DNA of 64,000 nt from Halobellus rarus (GCF_024494595.1 NZ_JANHDI010000002.1:124001-188000), one strand, 5' to 3'. Positions 25,250 to 34,393 are shown, counted from the stretch's first letter. Notes: generated by a model from the letters alone, not told the origin. Translations and numbers: made by a program.

Positions 25250-26319
25250 AGGGAGTCGTACACCCCGAAGTCGAACAGATCGTCGTTCGAGAGCACCTCG
25301 TCGATCCGTCCCGCGTTCGCCGCGTACTCCGAGAAGATCTGCGCGCCGTCCTCGATCTTGTGCGGGTCGGTGATGAAGTCCGAGGCTGGCGAGTCCATCG
25401 CCCGCCGGGCCGTTTCGACCGGCAGCGACGACTCGCCGATGACGGTGCTGGCGTGTTGGGCGGCCCCGTCGGGGTTGTCGTTGGCGAACGTCGTCGCGCG
25501 CTGGTGCTGCTCGACGAAGGCCGCCGCCTGCTCGGGGTTGTCCTCGCGGAGTCGGTCGTGCATCAGCGCGACAGCCGCGGGCTGACCGGGCATAAAGTCG
25601 CCCGCCCAGGCGATCGGCTGGTAGGGGGCACCGCGCATCTCGATGACCGTCGGCACCGGCTCCATAATCGACGTGCCATCGATCTCACCGGCCAGGAGGG
25701 CCTGCCGAACCGGCCCTGCACCGCCGAGCGAGGTGATGTTCACGTCGGATTCGGGGTCGACGCCGACGACCTCCGACAGCCAGTAGCGAAGGAGGATGTC
25801 CGGCACCGACCCGGGCGGGAACGTCCCGAAGGTGAACTTCCGACCCTGTTCCTCCTCGAACCGGTCGAAGGCGTCCGCGCCCGATTCGGCGTCCGCCCAG
25901 ACCGCCGCGAAGTCGTCGTGCGCCAGGACCTGCATCGCGTTCTGGATGTTCGCGGCGGTGATCTTCGCGGGGATGTCCTTGTCCATCACGATCATCGCGG
26001 GAACGATGCCGAACAGCATCACGTCGAAGTCGCCCGTCGCGGAGGCCTGGACGATACTCGGGCCGTCTGAGAACACCTCTCCGGAAACCGTCGCCGAAAG
26101 CTCGTCGAAGTACCCCTCCTCCTGCATAATGAAGTACTGCATATCCGGGTAGATGGGCATATACGCGACGCGGATCTCGTCGAGGCCGCCGTTCGACCCG
26201 CCGGTCCCGCCGAGGCATCCGGCGGCGCCCCCGAGTCCGGCTGCCGAAGTCGCGGCGGTCGCCTGAAGGAACCGCCGTCGCGAAATGCCCGATCGGTCGT
26301 GTGTCGAGTCTCTCTTCAT
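25246..26319 (-). CDS. ABC transporter substrate-binding lipoprotein (SsuA/TauA/NrtA-like)
   Basis: A 357-residue receptor. The signal has SRRRFLQATAATSAAGLGG and lipobox GAAGC, a Tat-lipoprotein. The domain starts IRVAYMPIYPDMQYFIMQEE, the NMT1/SsuA-type fold, and includes the hinge region LLAGEIDGTSIMEPVP. The solute may be an alkanesulfonate, taurine, nitrate or a thiamine precursor; sequence does not decide. A TATA-like TAAATAC lies about 27 bp before the ATG, so it is the leaderless first gene of the operon. Confidence 0.88.
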   Translation of the reverse strand: MKRDSTHDRSGISRRRFLQATAATSAAGLGGAAGCLGGTGGSNGGLDEIRVAYMPIYPDMQYFIMQEEGYFDELSATVSGEVFSDGPSIVQASATGDFDVMLFGIVPAMIVMDKDIPAKITAANIQNAMQVLAHDDFAAVWADAESGADAFDRFEEEQGRKFTFGTFPPGSVPDILLRYWLSEVVGVDPESDVNITSLGGAGPVRQALLAGEIDGTSIMEPVPTVIEMRGAPYQPIAWAGDFMPGQPAAVALMHDRLREDNPEQAAAFVEQHQRATTFANDNPDGAAQHASTVIGESSLPVETARRAMDSPASDFITDPHKIEDGAQIFSEYAANAGRIDEVLSNDDLFDFGVYDSL

Positions 26320-26342
26320 TTGACCGGCTTTAGCGCCCTACA

Positions 26343-26350
26343 CGTATTTA
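26343..26350 (-). promoter_or_regulatory. TATA-like box of the SsuABC-like operon
   Basis: Minus-strand TAAATACG centred about 27 bp before the ATG at 26319. Confidence 0.5.
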
Positions 26351-26574
26351 CAGCGTGCACGCGGCGAACGTCGCTCCGACGCTCGACGCCTCTGAAACCC
26401 GATATCGGAAGAGTTAGTGGACGTAGCCTCCCGCACAGTCTGGTCTCGGTGGATCCGGATCGCGTCAGAGATACCAGATAGTATTGCTCGTACCCGGATT
26501 GCTGATTGTCCCGATGTCGCGAAAGCTCGACGGAGGAAGGAAAACCTAACTCGGTGGCCCTCCCGTCCCAGTGT

Positions 26575-27699
26575 ATGACGCACTTTTCGGAGCGAGTCGA
26601 GCAGGTGTCGATCAGCGGGATCCGCGAGGTCTTCGAGGCCGCGGGCGAGGACGCGATCAACCTCGGACTGGGACAGCCGGACTTCTCGGCTCCCACCCAC
26701 GCCCGCGAGGCCGCCGCCGACGCGATTCGCGAGGGACGCGCCGACGGCTACACCGAAAACAAGGGGCTGAACTCGCTCCGCGAGGCGATCGCGGACAAAC
26801 ACGCCCGCGATCAGGGGGTCGACGTCGATCCGAGTGACGTGATCGCCACCGCCGGCGGGTCGGAGGCGCTGCACATCGCCCTGGAGGCCCACGTCGACGC
26901 CGGCGACGAGGTCGTCATCCCGGATCCGGGGTTCGTCTCCTACGACGCCCTCACCCGACTCACGGGCGGGACCCCCGTTCCCGTCCCGCTCCGCGACGAT
27001 CTGACGATCGACCCCGACGCGATCGAGGCGGCGATCACCGACGACACCGCCGCGTTCGTCGTCAACAGCCCCGGCAATCCCACGGGCGCCGTCTCGCCGC
27101 CAGAAGATGTCAGAGAATTCGCCCGCATCGCCGACGAGCACGACGTCCTCTGCATCTCCGACGAGGTCTACGAGTACACCGTCTTCGACGGCGAGTTCCG
27201 CTCGCCGCTGGAGTTCGCCGACAGCGACAACGTCGTCGTCGTCAACTCGGCCTCCAAGCTCTACTCGATGACCGGGTGGCGACTCGGCTGGGTCGTCTCC
27301 TCGACGCGCCGGATCGAGCGGATGCTCCGCGTCCATCAGTACGCCCAGGCGTGCGCCGCCGCCCCCTCGCAGTTCGCCGCCGAGGCGGCGCTCACCGGCC
27401 CGCAGGACCAGGTCGACGAGATGACCGAGTCCTTCGAACGCCGCCGCGACATCGTCGTCGACGGCCTCACGGACATCGGCCTCGACGTCCCGACGCCCGG
27501 GGGCGCGTTCTACTGTATGCCGGAGATCCCGGAGGGCTTCGTCGACGAGTGCCTGGACCGTGGAGTCATCGTCGTCCCGGGCGAGGCGTTCGGCGAGCAC
27601 GGGCGAGGCTACGCGCGGCTGTCGTATGCGACCGACGAGGAGTCGCTGCACGAGGCGCTCGATATAATGGGCGAGGCGTACGACGCGGTGACGCGGTGA
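26575..27699 (+). CDS. Class I/II aminotransferase (aspartate aminotransferase-like)
   Basis: A 374-residue PLP enzyme. Family motifs include INLGLGQPDFSAPTH, NSPGNPTGAV and the catalytic Lys in NSASKLYSMTGWRLGW. It belongs to the class I fold-type I aminotransferases that use aspartate or other amino acids with 2-oxoglutarate; specificity is not determined here. The ATG at 26575 was chosen because upstream in-frame codons are not family-like and the family begins 'F-S-x-R-V-x-x-V'. It is divergent from the ABC importer and stands alone. Confidence 0.93.
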   Translation: MTHFSERVEQVSISGIREVFEAAGEDAINLGLGQPDFSAPTHAREAAADAIREGRADGYTENKGLNSLREAIADKHARDQGVDVDPSDVIATAGGSEALHIALEAHVDAGDEVVIPDPGFVSYDALTRLTGGTPVPVPLRDDLTIDPDAIEAAITDDTAAFVVNSPGNPTGAVSPPEDVREFARIADEHDVLCISDEVYEYTVFDGEFRSPLEFADSDNVVVVNSASKLYSMTGWRLGWVVSSTRRIERMLRVHQYAQACAAAPSQFAAEAALTGPQDQVDEMTESFERRRDIVVDGLTDIGLDVPTPGGAFYCMPEIPEGFVDECLDRGVIVVPGEAFGEHGRGYARLSYATDEESLHEALDIMGEAYDAVTR

Positions 27700-27747
27700 T
27701 GTGGTGACGCGGTGATCCGCTGACGGCGCGTTAAGCGCCGGGGCGCG

Positions 27748-28923
27748 TCAGGACGCCGTACTCACGATCTTGATCACGTCGCCCTCCTCCAGTTCGTAAT
27801 CCTCGGCGATTCGACGCTTCGACCGCGCGTCGACCGCGTGGAGGTAGCCCTCGCCGATGTCCGAGTGAACGGCGTACGCGAGGTCCTTCGGGGTCGACCC
27901 GCGGGGCAGGAGGAACGCGTCGGGGAGCGTCTCCCCCGTGCCGTCGGTCCACCTCGTCTCGTTCTGGACGGGGTAGGCCGTCACCATATCGAGGACGTCG
28001 TAGACGGCGGTGTCGATGGCCCGCTGGACGCCGGTCCCGCCGTGGTCGGCCATCACCTCGCGGATCGTCTCCAGGCCCTCCCGCTGCGCGTCGGAGACGT
28101 CGCCGACGACGTCGAAGTCCTCGTCGCCCGGGAGGTACTCGACGACGCCCGCCTCCGCGGCCGTCCGCAGCGCGAGTTCGCCGTCGGCGGTCGACGACAC
28201 GACGGGCTTGTCGGACTCCGCGAGTCGGTCGAGGTTCTCCGGCGGGGCGACGTCGGCCTTGTTGGCGACGAGTACGATCGGCTTCGTCCGCTCGCGGACG
28301 TCCCGCGCCAGCCGTTCGCGGTCGCCGTCGCTCCACTGCTGGGGGTCGTCGGGGTACTCGACCGCCCGCAGCGACGCCGCCACGTCGTACTCGGTCGCGC
28401 CGAACCCCGTCAGCATCTCTGTCAGGGCCTCGTCGATGTCGAAATCGGGCGAGCGCGACTTCCGGACGATCGACTCCCAGTTCCGCTCGATGATCCCCGC
28501 GAGCCACTGTTCGAGCTCCGCCTCGACGAAGTCGGCCTCCTCGACGGGATCGTACGTTCCGATCTCGACGGGTTCCCCCTCCGCGTCGGTGCCGCCGGCG
28601 GCGTCGAGGACCGCGAGGATGGCGTCGGAATCGGTGAGCGCGTCGAGGAACTGATTTCCGAGACCGCGCCCCTCGTGTGCCCCGGGAACGAGGCCGGCCA
28701 CGTCGAGCAGTTCGACGGGGACGTAGCGGACGCCGCCCTCGCAGTTGCCGCAGCGCTCCTCGCGGTCGAGACAGGGACAGCGCGTCCGGGCGTGGGTCAC
28801 GCCGCGGTTCGGATCGATCGTCGTGAACGGGTAGTTGCCGACGTCGACGTCGGCCATCGTCGCGGCCTTGTAGAAGGTAGACTTGCCGGCGTTGGGCTTG
28901 CCGGCGAGCGCGAGCGAGAGCAT
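27748..28923 (-). CDS. ychF: YchF/Obg-like ATPase
   Basis: A 391-residue P-loop protein. It shows G1 GKPNAGKSTFYKA, G3-region DVAGLVPGAHEGRGLGNQFLD and G4 region NKAD (VANKADVAPP). A TGS domain lies at the C-terminus (DLAYAVHSDIGEGYLHAVDA). Cysteines in RCPCLDREERCGNCEGG (about residues 48-64) are typical of archaeal members. YchF/OLA1 proteins hydrolyse ATP and associate with ribosomes. The ATG at the start gives MLSLALAGKPNAGKS, matching the family. Confidence 0.95.
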   Translation of the reverse strand: MLSLALAGKPNAGKSTFYKAATMADVDVGNYPFTTIDPNRGVTHARTRCPCLDREERCGNCEGGVRYVPVELLDVAGLVPGAHEGRGLGNQFLDALTDSDAILAVLDAAGGTDAEGEPVEIGTYDPVEEADFVEAELEQWLAGIIERNWESIVRKSRSPDFDIDEALTEMLTGFGATEYDVAASLRAVEYPDDPQQWSDGDRERLARDVRERTKPIVLVANKADVAPPENLDRLAESDKPVVSSTADGELALRTAAEAGVVEYLPGDEDFDVVGDVSDAQREGLETIREVMADHGGTGVQRAIDTAVYDVLDMVTAYPVQNETRWTDGTGETLPDAFLLPRGSTPKDLAYAVHSDIGEGYLHAVDARSKRRIAEDYELEEGDVIKIVSTAS

Positions 28924-28973
28924 ACCTGCGAGACGAACGACGGCCGGAAGTAGGTTTCCGTGTACAGTTGCAC

Positions 28974-29363
28974 CTACAGAACGTCGCCTGGATGCGCTGC
29001 GCCGTGTTCGACGAGTTCGTTGTCGAACGAGACGAGTGTCGCGTCCACGGCATCAGCGGCTGCGAGAATAAGGGCGTCCATTGGATACAGAAGCGTCTCG
29101 GACTGGAGCCGGTTGGCCGCCATCATATCGGACGCGTCGGGAAACGTAATCGTCGCGCGTGACGTGATCCGATTCTCGATTTGGTCGATACGATCTCGCT
29201 CGAACTGCTTCTTTTTTGTGAGAACGCTCCGAAGTTCCATCAGGCTCAGGACAGAGACGTACGTATTGTCGGCTTCGTTGAGTAGTTCGATCGCGTCATC
29301 GGATCGTTCAGTATCGTGAGTAACAGCGGCGACGAGAATATTCGTGTCGAGGAGCAGATTCAT
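28974..29363 (-). CDS. PIN-domain toxin (VapC-type)
   Basis: A 129-residue PIN-domain protein. The first acidic residue is Asp6 in LLLDTNILVAA; further conserved acids are Glu43 in SLMELRSVL and the C-terminal aspartates in PMDALILAAADAVDATLVSFD. VapC toxins are Mg2+-dependent RNases that cut tRNA or rRNA. Its ATG overlaps the stop of a 50-codon ORF (ATGA), the expected position of an antitoxin. GC is slightly lower than its neighbours, with more AT-rich codons (TTTTTTGTG stretch at 29212-29220), consistent with acquisition. Confidence 0.85.
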   Translation of the reverse strand: MNLLLDTNILVAAVTHDTERSDDAIELLNEADNTYVSVLSLMELRSVLTKKKQFERDRIDQIENRITSRATITFPDASDMMAANRLQSETLLYPMDALILAAADAVDATLVSFDNELVEHGAAHPGDVL

Positions 29364-29512
29364 ATCCGCTCTCGGACGTCACGAACGGCCTCGACGGAGT
29401 CGACTTCCACGTCGACGGCTAACTCCGAAAGCGCATCACCGAGCGGAACGGTGTCGTCATCCTCGGGGTCCGGATCGAGGAAATCCCTGAAATCATCCGT
29501 CGTGAGGCTCAT
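29360..29512 (-). CDS. 50-residue acidic protein upstream of VapC, probable antitoxin
   Basis: A 50-codon ORF read directly from the sequence: it starts MSLTTDDFRDFLDPDPEDDD and ends VEAVRDVRERI. It overlaps the vapC ATG by four bases (ATGA), the classical antitoxin-toxin arrangement. It lacks an evident ribbon-helix-helix or AbrB DNA-binding domain, so it is unlike most VapB proteins; the acidic C-terminus could neutralise the toxin directly. Family unknown. The call rests on position and coupling. Confidence 0.65.
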   Translation of the reverse strand: MSLTTDDFRDFLDPDPEDDDTVPLGDALSELAVDVEVDSVEAVRDVRERI

Positions 29513-29554
29513 AAACGAGAATTGAATGGCAATCTGGAAAAGCCTGCTGGTGAA

Positions 29555-30847
29555 TCACACCAGCGACTCGTAGACGATGCCATCGCGCCGCGTCACGATC
29601 CGGCGACCGTCGACGACGACCGGTGTGGCCATCGCGTCGAACTCGGTGTCGAGATCGGCGAACTCCGGCCAGTCGGTGACGACGAGCGCCGCGTCCGCCC
29701 CGTCGAGTGCCTCGCCCGCGGAGTCGGCGTACTCGATGTCCGGGAACTCGTCTCGAAAGTTCTCCGTCGCGACCGGATCGTAGCCGACGACGTCCGCGTT
29801 CGCGTCGAGCAGCGCCTCCACGAGCGGGATGGCCCGGGAGTTGCGGACGTCGTCGGTGCCGGGCTTGAACGCGAGGCCGAGCACCGCCACGCGCGCACCG
29901 TCGGGATCGACGTGCTCGCGGAGGCGGCCCAGCAGGCGGACGGGTTGTCTGTCGTTCACCTCGACGGCGGCTTCGAGCATCGCGGGGTCGTAGCCGACGT
30001 CGCGAGCGGCCGCGATGATCGCGGCGACGTCCTTCGGGAAGCAGCTGCCGCCCCAGCCGACGCCCGCGCCGAGGAACGCCGAGCCGATCCGGTGGTCGAG
30101 GCCGATGGCCGAGAGGACTTCCTCGGAGTCGATGTCGTACTCCTTGCAGATGTTCGCGATGTCGTTCGCCAGCGAGATCTTCGCCGCCAGGAAGCCGTTG
30201 TTGGCGTACTTGATCATCTCGGCCTCGGCGACGCCCGTCTCGACGACCGGCGGGTCCTCGGCCCGCGCGACGAGGGGATCGAACACCGCCCGAAGCGTTC
30301 CGGCCGCGCGCTCGGTCTCCGAGCCGAGGACGACCTTGTCGGGTGAGAGGAAGTCCTCGACGGCGCTGCCCTCGCGCAGGAACTCGGGATTCATCCCGAT
30401 GTCGAGGTCCTCGCCGAGCGTCTTGCCCGACTCTTCTTCGAGGATCGGCGCGATGACCTCCTCGGTCGTGGTCGGCACGACCGTGCTCTTCGTCACGACG
30501 AGGTGGGGTTCGTCCTTCTCGGCGAGCGTCGCGCCGAGCGAACGCGCCCCCGCCTTCATAATCGAGAGGTCGATGTGCCCGTCGTCCTCGGAGGGCGTCG
30601 GGAGCGCGAGGAACGTGACGTCGGTGTCGCGGACGGCCGCGTAGTCGGTCGTCGCGCGGAGCCGGTCCCCCGCGTGCTCGGCGACGAGGTCGTCGAGGCC
30701 GGGTTCGTGGATCGGCGCGTCGCCGTCGTTGAGCGTCGCGACGGTCTCCTCGTCGATATCGACGTTGACCACGTCGTGGCCGACCTCGGCGAAACAGGCT
30801 GCGATCGTCGTCCCGACGTAGCCGCTGCCGACGATGCTCAGTTGCAT
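29555..30847 (-). CDS. aglM: UDP-glucose 6-dehydrogenase (AglM-type)
   Basis: A 430-residue sugar-nucleotide dehydrogenase. NAD-binding GSGYVGTTIAACFAEVGHDV is at the N-terminus, the catalytic Cys is in VGWGGSCFPKDVAA (near residue 258) and a C-terminal UDP-binding domain follows (VLGLAFKPGTDDVRNSRAIP). It oxidises UDP-glucose to UDP-glucuronate for S-layer N-glycans in haloarchaea. The ATG gives MQLSIVGSGYVG; earlier in-frame codons are untranslated. A TATA-like AATTTGAAAC lies about 27 bp upstream. No other agl gene is adjacent. Confidence 0.9.
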   Translation of the reverse strand: MQLSIVGSGYVGTTIAACFAEVGHDVVNVDIDEETVATLNDGDAPIHEPGLDDLVAEHAGDRLRATTDYAAVRDTDVTFLALPTPSEDDGHIDLSIMKAGARSLGATLAEKDEPHLVVTKSTVVPTTTEEVIAPILEEESGKTLGEDLDIGMNPEFLREGSAVEDFLSPDKVVLGSETERAAGTLRAVFDPLVARAEDPPVVETGVAEAEMIKYANNGFLAAKISLANDIANICKEYDIDSEEVLSAIGLDHRIGSAFLGAGVGWGGSCFPKDVAAIIAAARDVGYDPAMLEAAVEVNDRQPVRLLGRLREHVDPDGARVAVLGLAFKPGTDDVRNSRAIPLVEALLDANADVVGYDPVATENFRDEFPDIEYADSAGEALDGADAALVVTDWPEFADLDTEFDAMATPVVVDGRRIVTRRDGIVYESLV

Positions 30848-30963
30848 ACCCGAATCGACGCTGCCCGACCGTTTCAAATTTCGCGTTCGACCCCCCTCAC
30901 GAGTATCCGAACGCAACGGACGGAAGCGAAAGCCCGGAGTAGGGTGGGAGAGAACGGACGGGT

Positions 30964-31992
30964 ATGCCGAAAGACCGAGACGGCTCACGCGGGACGGCGG
31001 AGGCGTCCCGGGACGCCGCGGCGACCCGATCGGGAACACCCGGCACGTCGTGGCTGATCGTCTATCTGAAGGGGATCTGTATGGGCGCGGCCGACGCCGT
31101 TCCGGGCGTCTCGGGCGGAACGATCGCGCTCGTGACCGGGATCTACGAGCGGTTGATCGCCGCGATCACGGCCGTCTCGCCCGCGCGGATCCGCGCCGTG
31201 CTCCTCGGATTACTCCCCGGTCGGCGAGAGGACGCCGTCGACGCGCTCCGCGCGGTCGACGCCGGCTTTCTGCTGGTGCTCGGCACGGGGATTCTCACCG
31301 CGATCGTGACGATCACCCGCGTCGTCCACGCCGGCATCCAGAATCTCCCCGTCCTCACGTTCGGGTTCTTCTTCGGCCTCATCGCCGCCTCGGCGTGGGT
31401 GCTGTTCTCGGAGGTCGCCGTCGACACGCCGCCGCGAGCGGTCGCCGCAGTCGCCGGCTTCGTCCTCGCGTTCGTCGTCTCCGGGCAAGCGGCCGCGACG
31501 CTCGGCGACGGGCTTCCCGTCACCGTCGCCGCCGGCGCGATCGCGGTCAGCGCGATGATCCTCCCGGGGATCTCCGGGTCGCTGCTGCTCATCATTCTGG
31601 GCCAGTACGAGTACATGACGGGGACGCTGTCGGCGTTCGTGGACGCGTCGCTGGCGCTCGCGACCGGCGGCCCGATCGGACCGCTGCGGGAGCACGGCGT
31701 CGTCGTCGTCGCGTTCGTCGCCGGAGCGGTAGTCGGCCTGTTCACGATCGCTCACGCCGTTCGAGCGGCGCTCGAACGCGCCCGCACGGCGACGCTCGCG
31801 TTCCTCGTCGCGCTGATCGTCGGAGCGCTGCGCGCGCCGGTCGTCCGGACCGGCGACCAGCTGGCCGAACTCGGCCGTTCCTGGACCCCGACGGCGATCG
31901 CAACGTTTGCGGCCGCCGCCGTCGTCGGGGCGGTGCTCGTGGTACTCCTGGATCACTACACCGGCATCGGCGAGATCGACGGCGACGAGTAG
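30964..31992 (+). CDS. DUF368 polyprenyl-phosphate transporter (PopT-like)
   Basis: A 342-residue membrane protein with about eight hydrophobic segments. The diagnostic GAADAVPGVSGGTIALVTGIY is at residues about 41-61 and a related motif VSAMILPGISGSLLLIILGQ near residue 198. DUF368 proteins recycle undecaprenyl phosphate across the bacterial membrane (PopT); in archaea the lipid would be dolichyl phosphate, which fits its placement divergent from aglM. The N-terminal 30 residues are polar and low-complexity. Substrate in archaea is inference. Confidence 0.88.
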   Translation: MPKDRDGSRGTAEASRDAAATRSGTPGTSWLIVYLKGICMGAADAVPGVSGGTIALVTGIYERLIAAITAVSPARIRAVLLGLLPGRREDAVDALRAVDAGFLLVLGTGILTAIVTITRVVHAGIQNLPVLTFGFFFGLIAASAWVLFSEVAVDTPPRAVAAVAGFVLAFVVSGQAAATLGDGLPVTVAAGAIAVSAMILPGISGSLLLIILGQYEYMTGTLSAFVDASLALATGGPIGPLREHGVVVVAFVAGAVVGLFTIAHAVRAALERARTATLAFLVALIVGALRAPVVRTGDQLAELGRSWTPTAIATFAAAAVVGAVLVVLLDHYTGIGEIDGDE

Positions 31993-32285
31993 GGGACTGC
32001 TGTCGGCACTGTCGGCGGCGATTCGACAGGACGTGGGAGACGAAAAGCGAACGGCGGGGCCGGATCAGAACTGGCGACGGCCGGCCGCAACGACGGGTCC
32101 CGACCGCGACGGCGGTCGAACGCAGGTGTCGGCCCGGAGTCCGGCCGCCTCGGGCCTCCGCACGGTCGGGGAATGGTATCTTCGAGATCGTGGATGGTCG
32201 GCGATTCGGCGGCATACGGCGTCTCTCGACCGACGACGTGACGCCACCACCGGCTTCGCCGACCTCGTTGTGTTCGCCTGACGTC

Positions 32286-32435
32286 TCACTCCCGTGGGAC
32301 CGAAATGTTGATCAGCGACTCGCTGCCACACGCCTCGCAGACGCCGCCGCTGTCGGTGCGGGTGCCACAGGCGCGACACTCGTACCGGCTCCTTTCCGGA
32401 TGGTATGGATCGACATCGCCGTTGTATATCACCAT
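32286..32435 (-). CDS. 49-residue zinc-ribbon protein (rubrerythrin-like domain)
   Basis: Read from sequence: a 49-residue protein with two CxxC pairs, YECRACGTRT and GVCEACGSES, a zinc ribbon seen in small haloarchaeal 'rubrerythrin-like domain' proteins. The ATG (MVIYNGDVDP) is followed without gaps to a TGA. Its function is unknown; such short zinc ribbons often bind nucleic acid or protein. It lies in a locally AT-rich region before the methyltransferase, on the same strand. Confidence 0.75.
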   Translation of the reverse strand: MVIYNGDVDPYHPERSRYECRACGTRTDSGGVCEACGSESLINISVPRE

Positions 32436-32544
32436 ACTCGTGTGGGACACTCACACACGGATAACGGTTGTCCTGATACAAGGAAATAGAGGATAAAGAT
32501 GTATAATCAAATTATATTGTACGGTTATACGAAATAATAGCTGG

Positions 32545-33099
32545 CTATCTGGTGCATATATGGACGAACGTTTCTCCACGACTCCTCGCTTCAACAGTCG
32601 TAAATCCAGCGTCCTCGAACGCCCCCACCGCGTCGCCGAGACCGAAGCGCTCGTCCATCGGCGGCCCGTCGGAGCCCGCTCCCGCACTCGACCAGTCCAG
32701 CGTGACCACGCGACCGCCGGGACGGACTACCCGCGCGAGTTCGGCGAGTGACGCGTCCTCGGCGAACTCGTGGTACGTCATCGTCGAGAAGGCCGCGTCG
32801 AGTTCGTCGTCGTCGAACGGCAGCGACGACGCCTCTGCGGTCACGAACTCGACGGTGTCCGGCGCACCCTTCTCCCGGTAGTGCTCGTGCATCTCGGACT
32901 GCACGTCGACGGCGTAGAGATGGCCGACGAACGGCGCGATCTCGTCGGTGTAAAACCCGGTCCCGCTGCCGATGTCGGCGACGACGGCGTCGGGGGCCGG
33001 ATCGACCGCGGCCAGCAGTTCCTCGCGGGAGCAGAAGCGATACCGCTCGGCGTCTTCGAGCGCGTCGGCCCGTTCGGCGTCGAACGTGTGAAATCCCAT
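32545..33099 (-). CDS. Class I SAM-dependent methyltransferase
   Basis: A 184-residue protein of the Methyltransf_11/25 type. The SAM-binding motif is VVADIGSGTGFYTDEIAP (residues about 38-55), with the acidic ligand in LYAVDVQSEM and motif IV in DAAFSTMTYHEFA. Acceptor unknown. The start MGFHTFDAER fits homologues. TATA-like CTTTAGG lies about 27 bp before the ATG. The short C-terminus suggests a small-molecule target. It stands alone. Confidence 0.85.
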   Translation of the reverse strand: MGFHTFDAERADALEDAERYRFCSREELLAAVDPAPDAVVADIGSGTGFYTDEIAPFVGHLYAVDVQSEMHEHYREKGAPDTVEFVTAEASSLPFDDDELDAAFSTMTYHEFAEDASLAELARVVRPGGRVVTLDWSSAGAGSDGPPMDERFGLGDAVGAFEDAGFTTVEARSRGETFVHICTR

Positions 33100-33250
33100 A
33101 CGCGTGGTAGGGACGATACGGACCTAAAGGTGTGTTCGTCGGCAGCCCGCTCGGGACCGCGGAGGCAGAGGGGCAACGACCGAGAGCCACTGGGCCGCCG
33201 ACGCTGCCGCAGCAGACAACGTTAACAGGGGCGCCGGCGAGTTTCGAACG

Positions 33251-33454
33251 ATGGCACCGACACTCCGAACTCCGAGCGAACGGACCTGTGAGCGTTGCGG
33301 CCGCATCGAGGTCTGGGCGGAGGGCATTGGAACGTGGCGTCTCGCGGTCGACGAAGCGGGAGATCCGCACGCGGTGGGCAGTCCGTACTGTATTCACGAG
33401 TGGGACATCAACGGCACGTTCGCGCCCTTCGAGAGCGACGCCGCCGAGGCCTGA
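33251..33454 (+). CDS. HEWD family small protein
   Basis: A 67-residue protein with a CERCGR zinc-binding pair near the N-terminus and the conserved CIHEWDINGTFAPFE near residue 47, the signature that names the haloarchaeal HEWD family. Function unknown. A GTTAAC AT-rich element lies about 27 bp before the ATG. It is divergent from the methyltransferase gene. Confidence 0.85.
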   Translation: MAPTLRTPSERTCERCGRIEVWAEGIGTWRLAVDEAGDPHAVGSPYCIHEWDINGTFAPFESDAAEA

Positions 33455-33507
33455 GACGGGCAGTCGCCGTCGCTCGACGGTGACTGACACTTCTCGACGA
33501 AGACGTC

Positions 33508-34188
33508 CTATTCCCCGGCGAGCGACTCCAGTACGGCGGCCGTCCCGTCGAAGTACGACCCCTCGACGACGACGTCCGCCGCCTCCTTGGCAGCGGCGTC
33601 GGCGTTCGCGACGGCGAAGGAGCGGCCGGCGACGTCGAAGGTGGAGACGTCGTTCTCGCTGTCGCCGATGGCGACGAAGTCGCGGGGGTCGCGACCGAGC
33701 GTCTCGGCGACGGCTTTCAGTCCCGTTCCCTTCTCGACGCCCGGCGTCTTCACGTGATACGCGTAGCCCGTGTCGAACACTTCGAGGTCGAACTCGGCGG
33801 CGACCGACCGGAGGAGTTCCTCGTCGGCCGATCGGTTCACCGCGATCTCGGTCCGTCGCCACTCGTTGATGGCGTCGAACGACCCCCACCCGATGTCGCC
33901 GCCGCGGTCGACGAACGCGTCGGCGGCGGCCTGGGCGCGCTCGCGGTCGCCCTGATACGAGACCGTGTCGTCGGCGAGGACGACCCCGCCGTTCTCGGCG
34001 ATCACGGTCAGTTCGAGGCCGAGGTAGTGCGAGAGACTCACCGGGTAGGGGAACGCCTTGCCCGTCGCGAGGACGACGGTCGCGTCCCACGCCTGCAGGT
34101 ATTCGAACGCGCGGGGGTCGAGCCGGCCCATCCCGTCCGTGAGCGTCCCGTCGATGTCGAGTGCGAGCGGCGGCGTCTCGGTGGTCAT
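33508..34188 (-). CDS. Archaeal phosphoglycolate phosphatase (HAD-IIB)
   Basis: A 226-residue HAD hydrolase. Motif I LALDIDGTLTDGMGRLD carries the nucleophile and acid-base aspartates; motif III Lys is in VEKGTGLKAV and motif IV is IGDSENDVSTF. It matches the archaeal phosphoglycolate phosphatase group (type IIB cap between residues about 80 and 150). The enzyme clears 2-phosphoglycolate. The ATG gives MTTETPPLALDID; an upstream in-frame ATG (34215) adds non-conserved residues. A 20-bp tandem repeat lies just upstream. Confidence 0.88.
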   Translation of the reverse strand: MTTETPPLALDIDGTLTDGMGRLDPRAFEYLQAWDATVVLATGKAFPYPVSLSHYLGLELTVIAENGGVVLADDTVSYQGDRERAQAAADAFVDRGGDIGWGSFDAINEWRRTEIAVNRSADEELLRSVAAEFDLEVFDTGYAYHVKTPGVEKGTGLKAVAETLGRDPRDFVAIGDSENDVSTFDVAGRSFAVANADAAAKEAADVVVEGSYFDGTAAVLESLAGE

Positions 34189-34260
34189 CGGCGCGGCTTG
34201 GAAGCGAGGCGTCATAAGAACTGTTGTACGCCCCCGCCGTCGATCGCGATTTCGGGGGGT

Positions 34261-34310
34261 CGTGACGACCAGAACGGAATCGTGACGACCAGAACGGAAT
34301 CGTGACGACC
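34261..34310. repeat. 20-bp tandem repeat, 2.5 copies
   Basis: Unit CGTGACGACCAGAACGGAAT repeated exactly at 34261 and 34281, with half a unit at 34301. It lies between the divergent phosphatase and glpA genes, in the likely upstream region of glpA. Confidence 0.85.
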
Positions 34311-34393
34311 GGTGGACAGCCGTCCCGACCGATCGTGATTGACACTCCCAGACGCTACAATAAAGTACGTGCTGGCCAACCTACTACTGTGAA

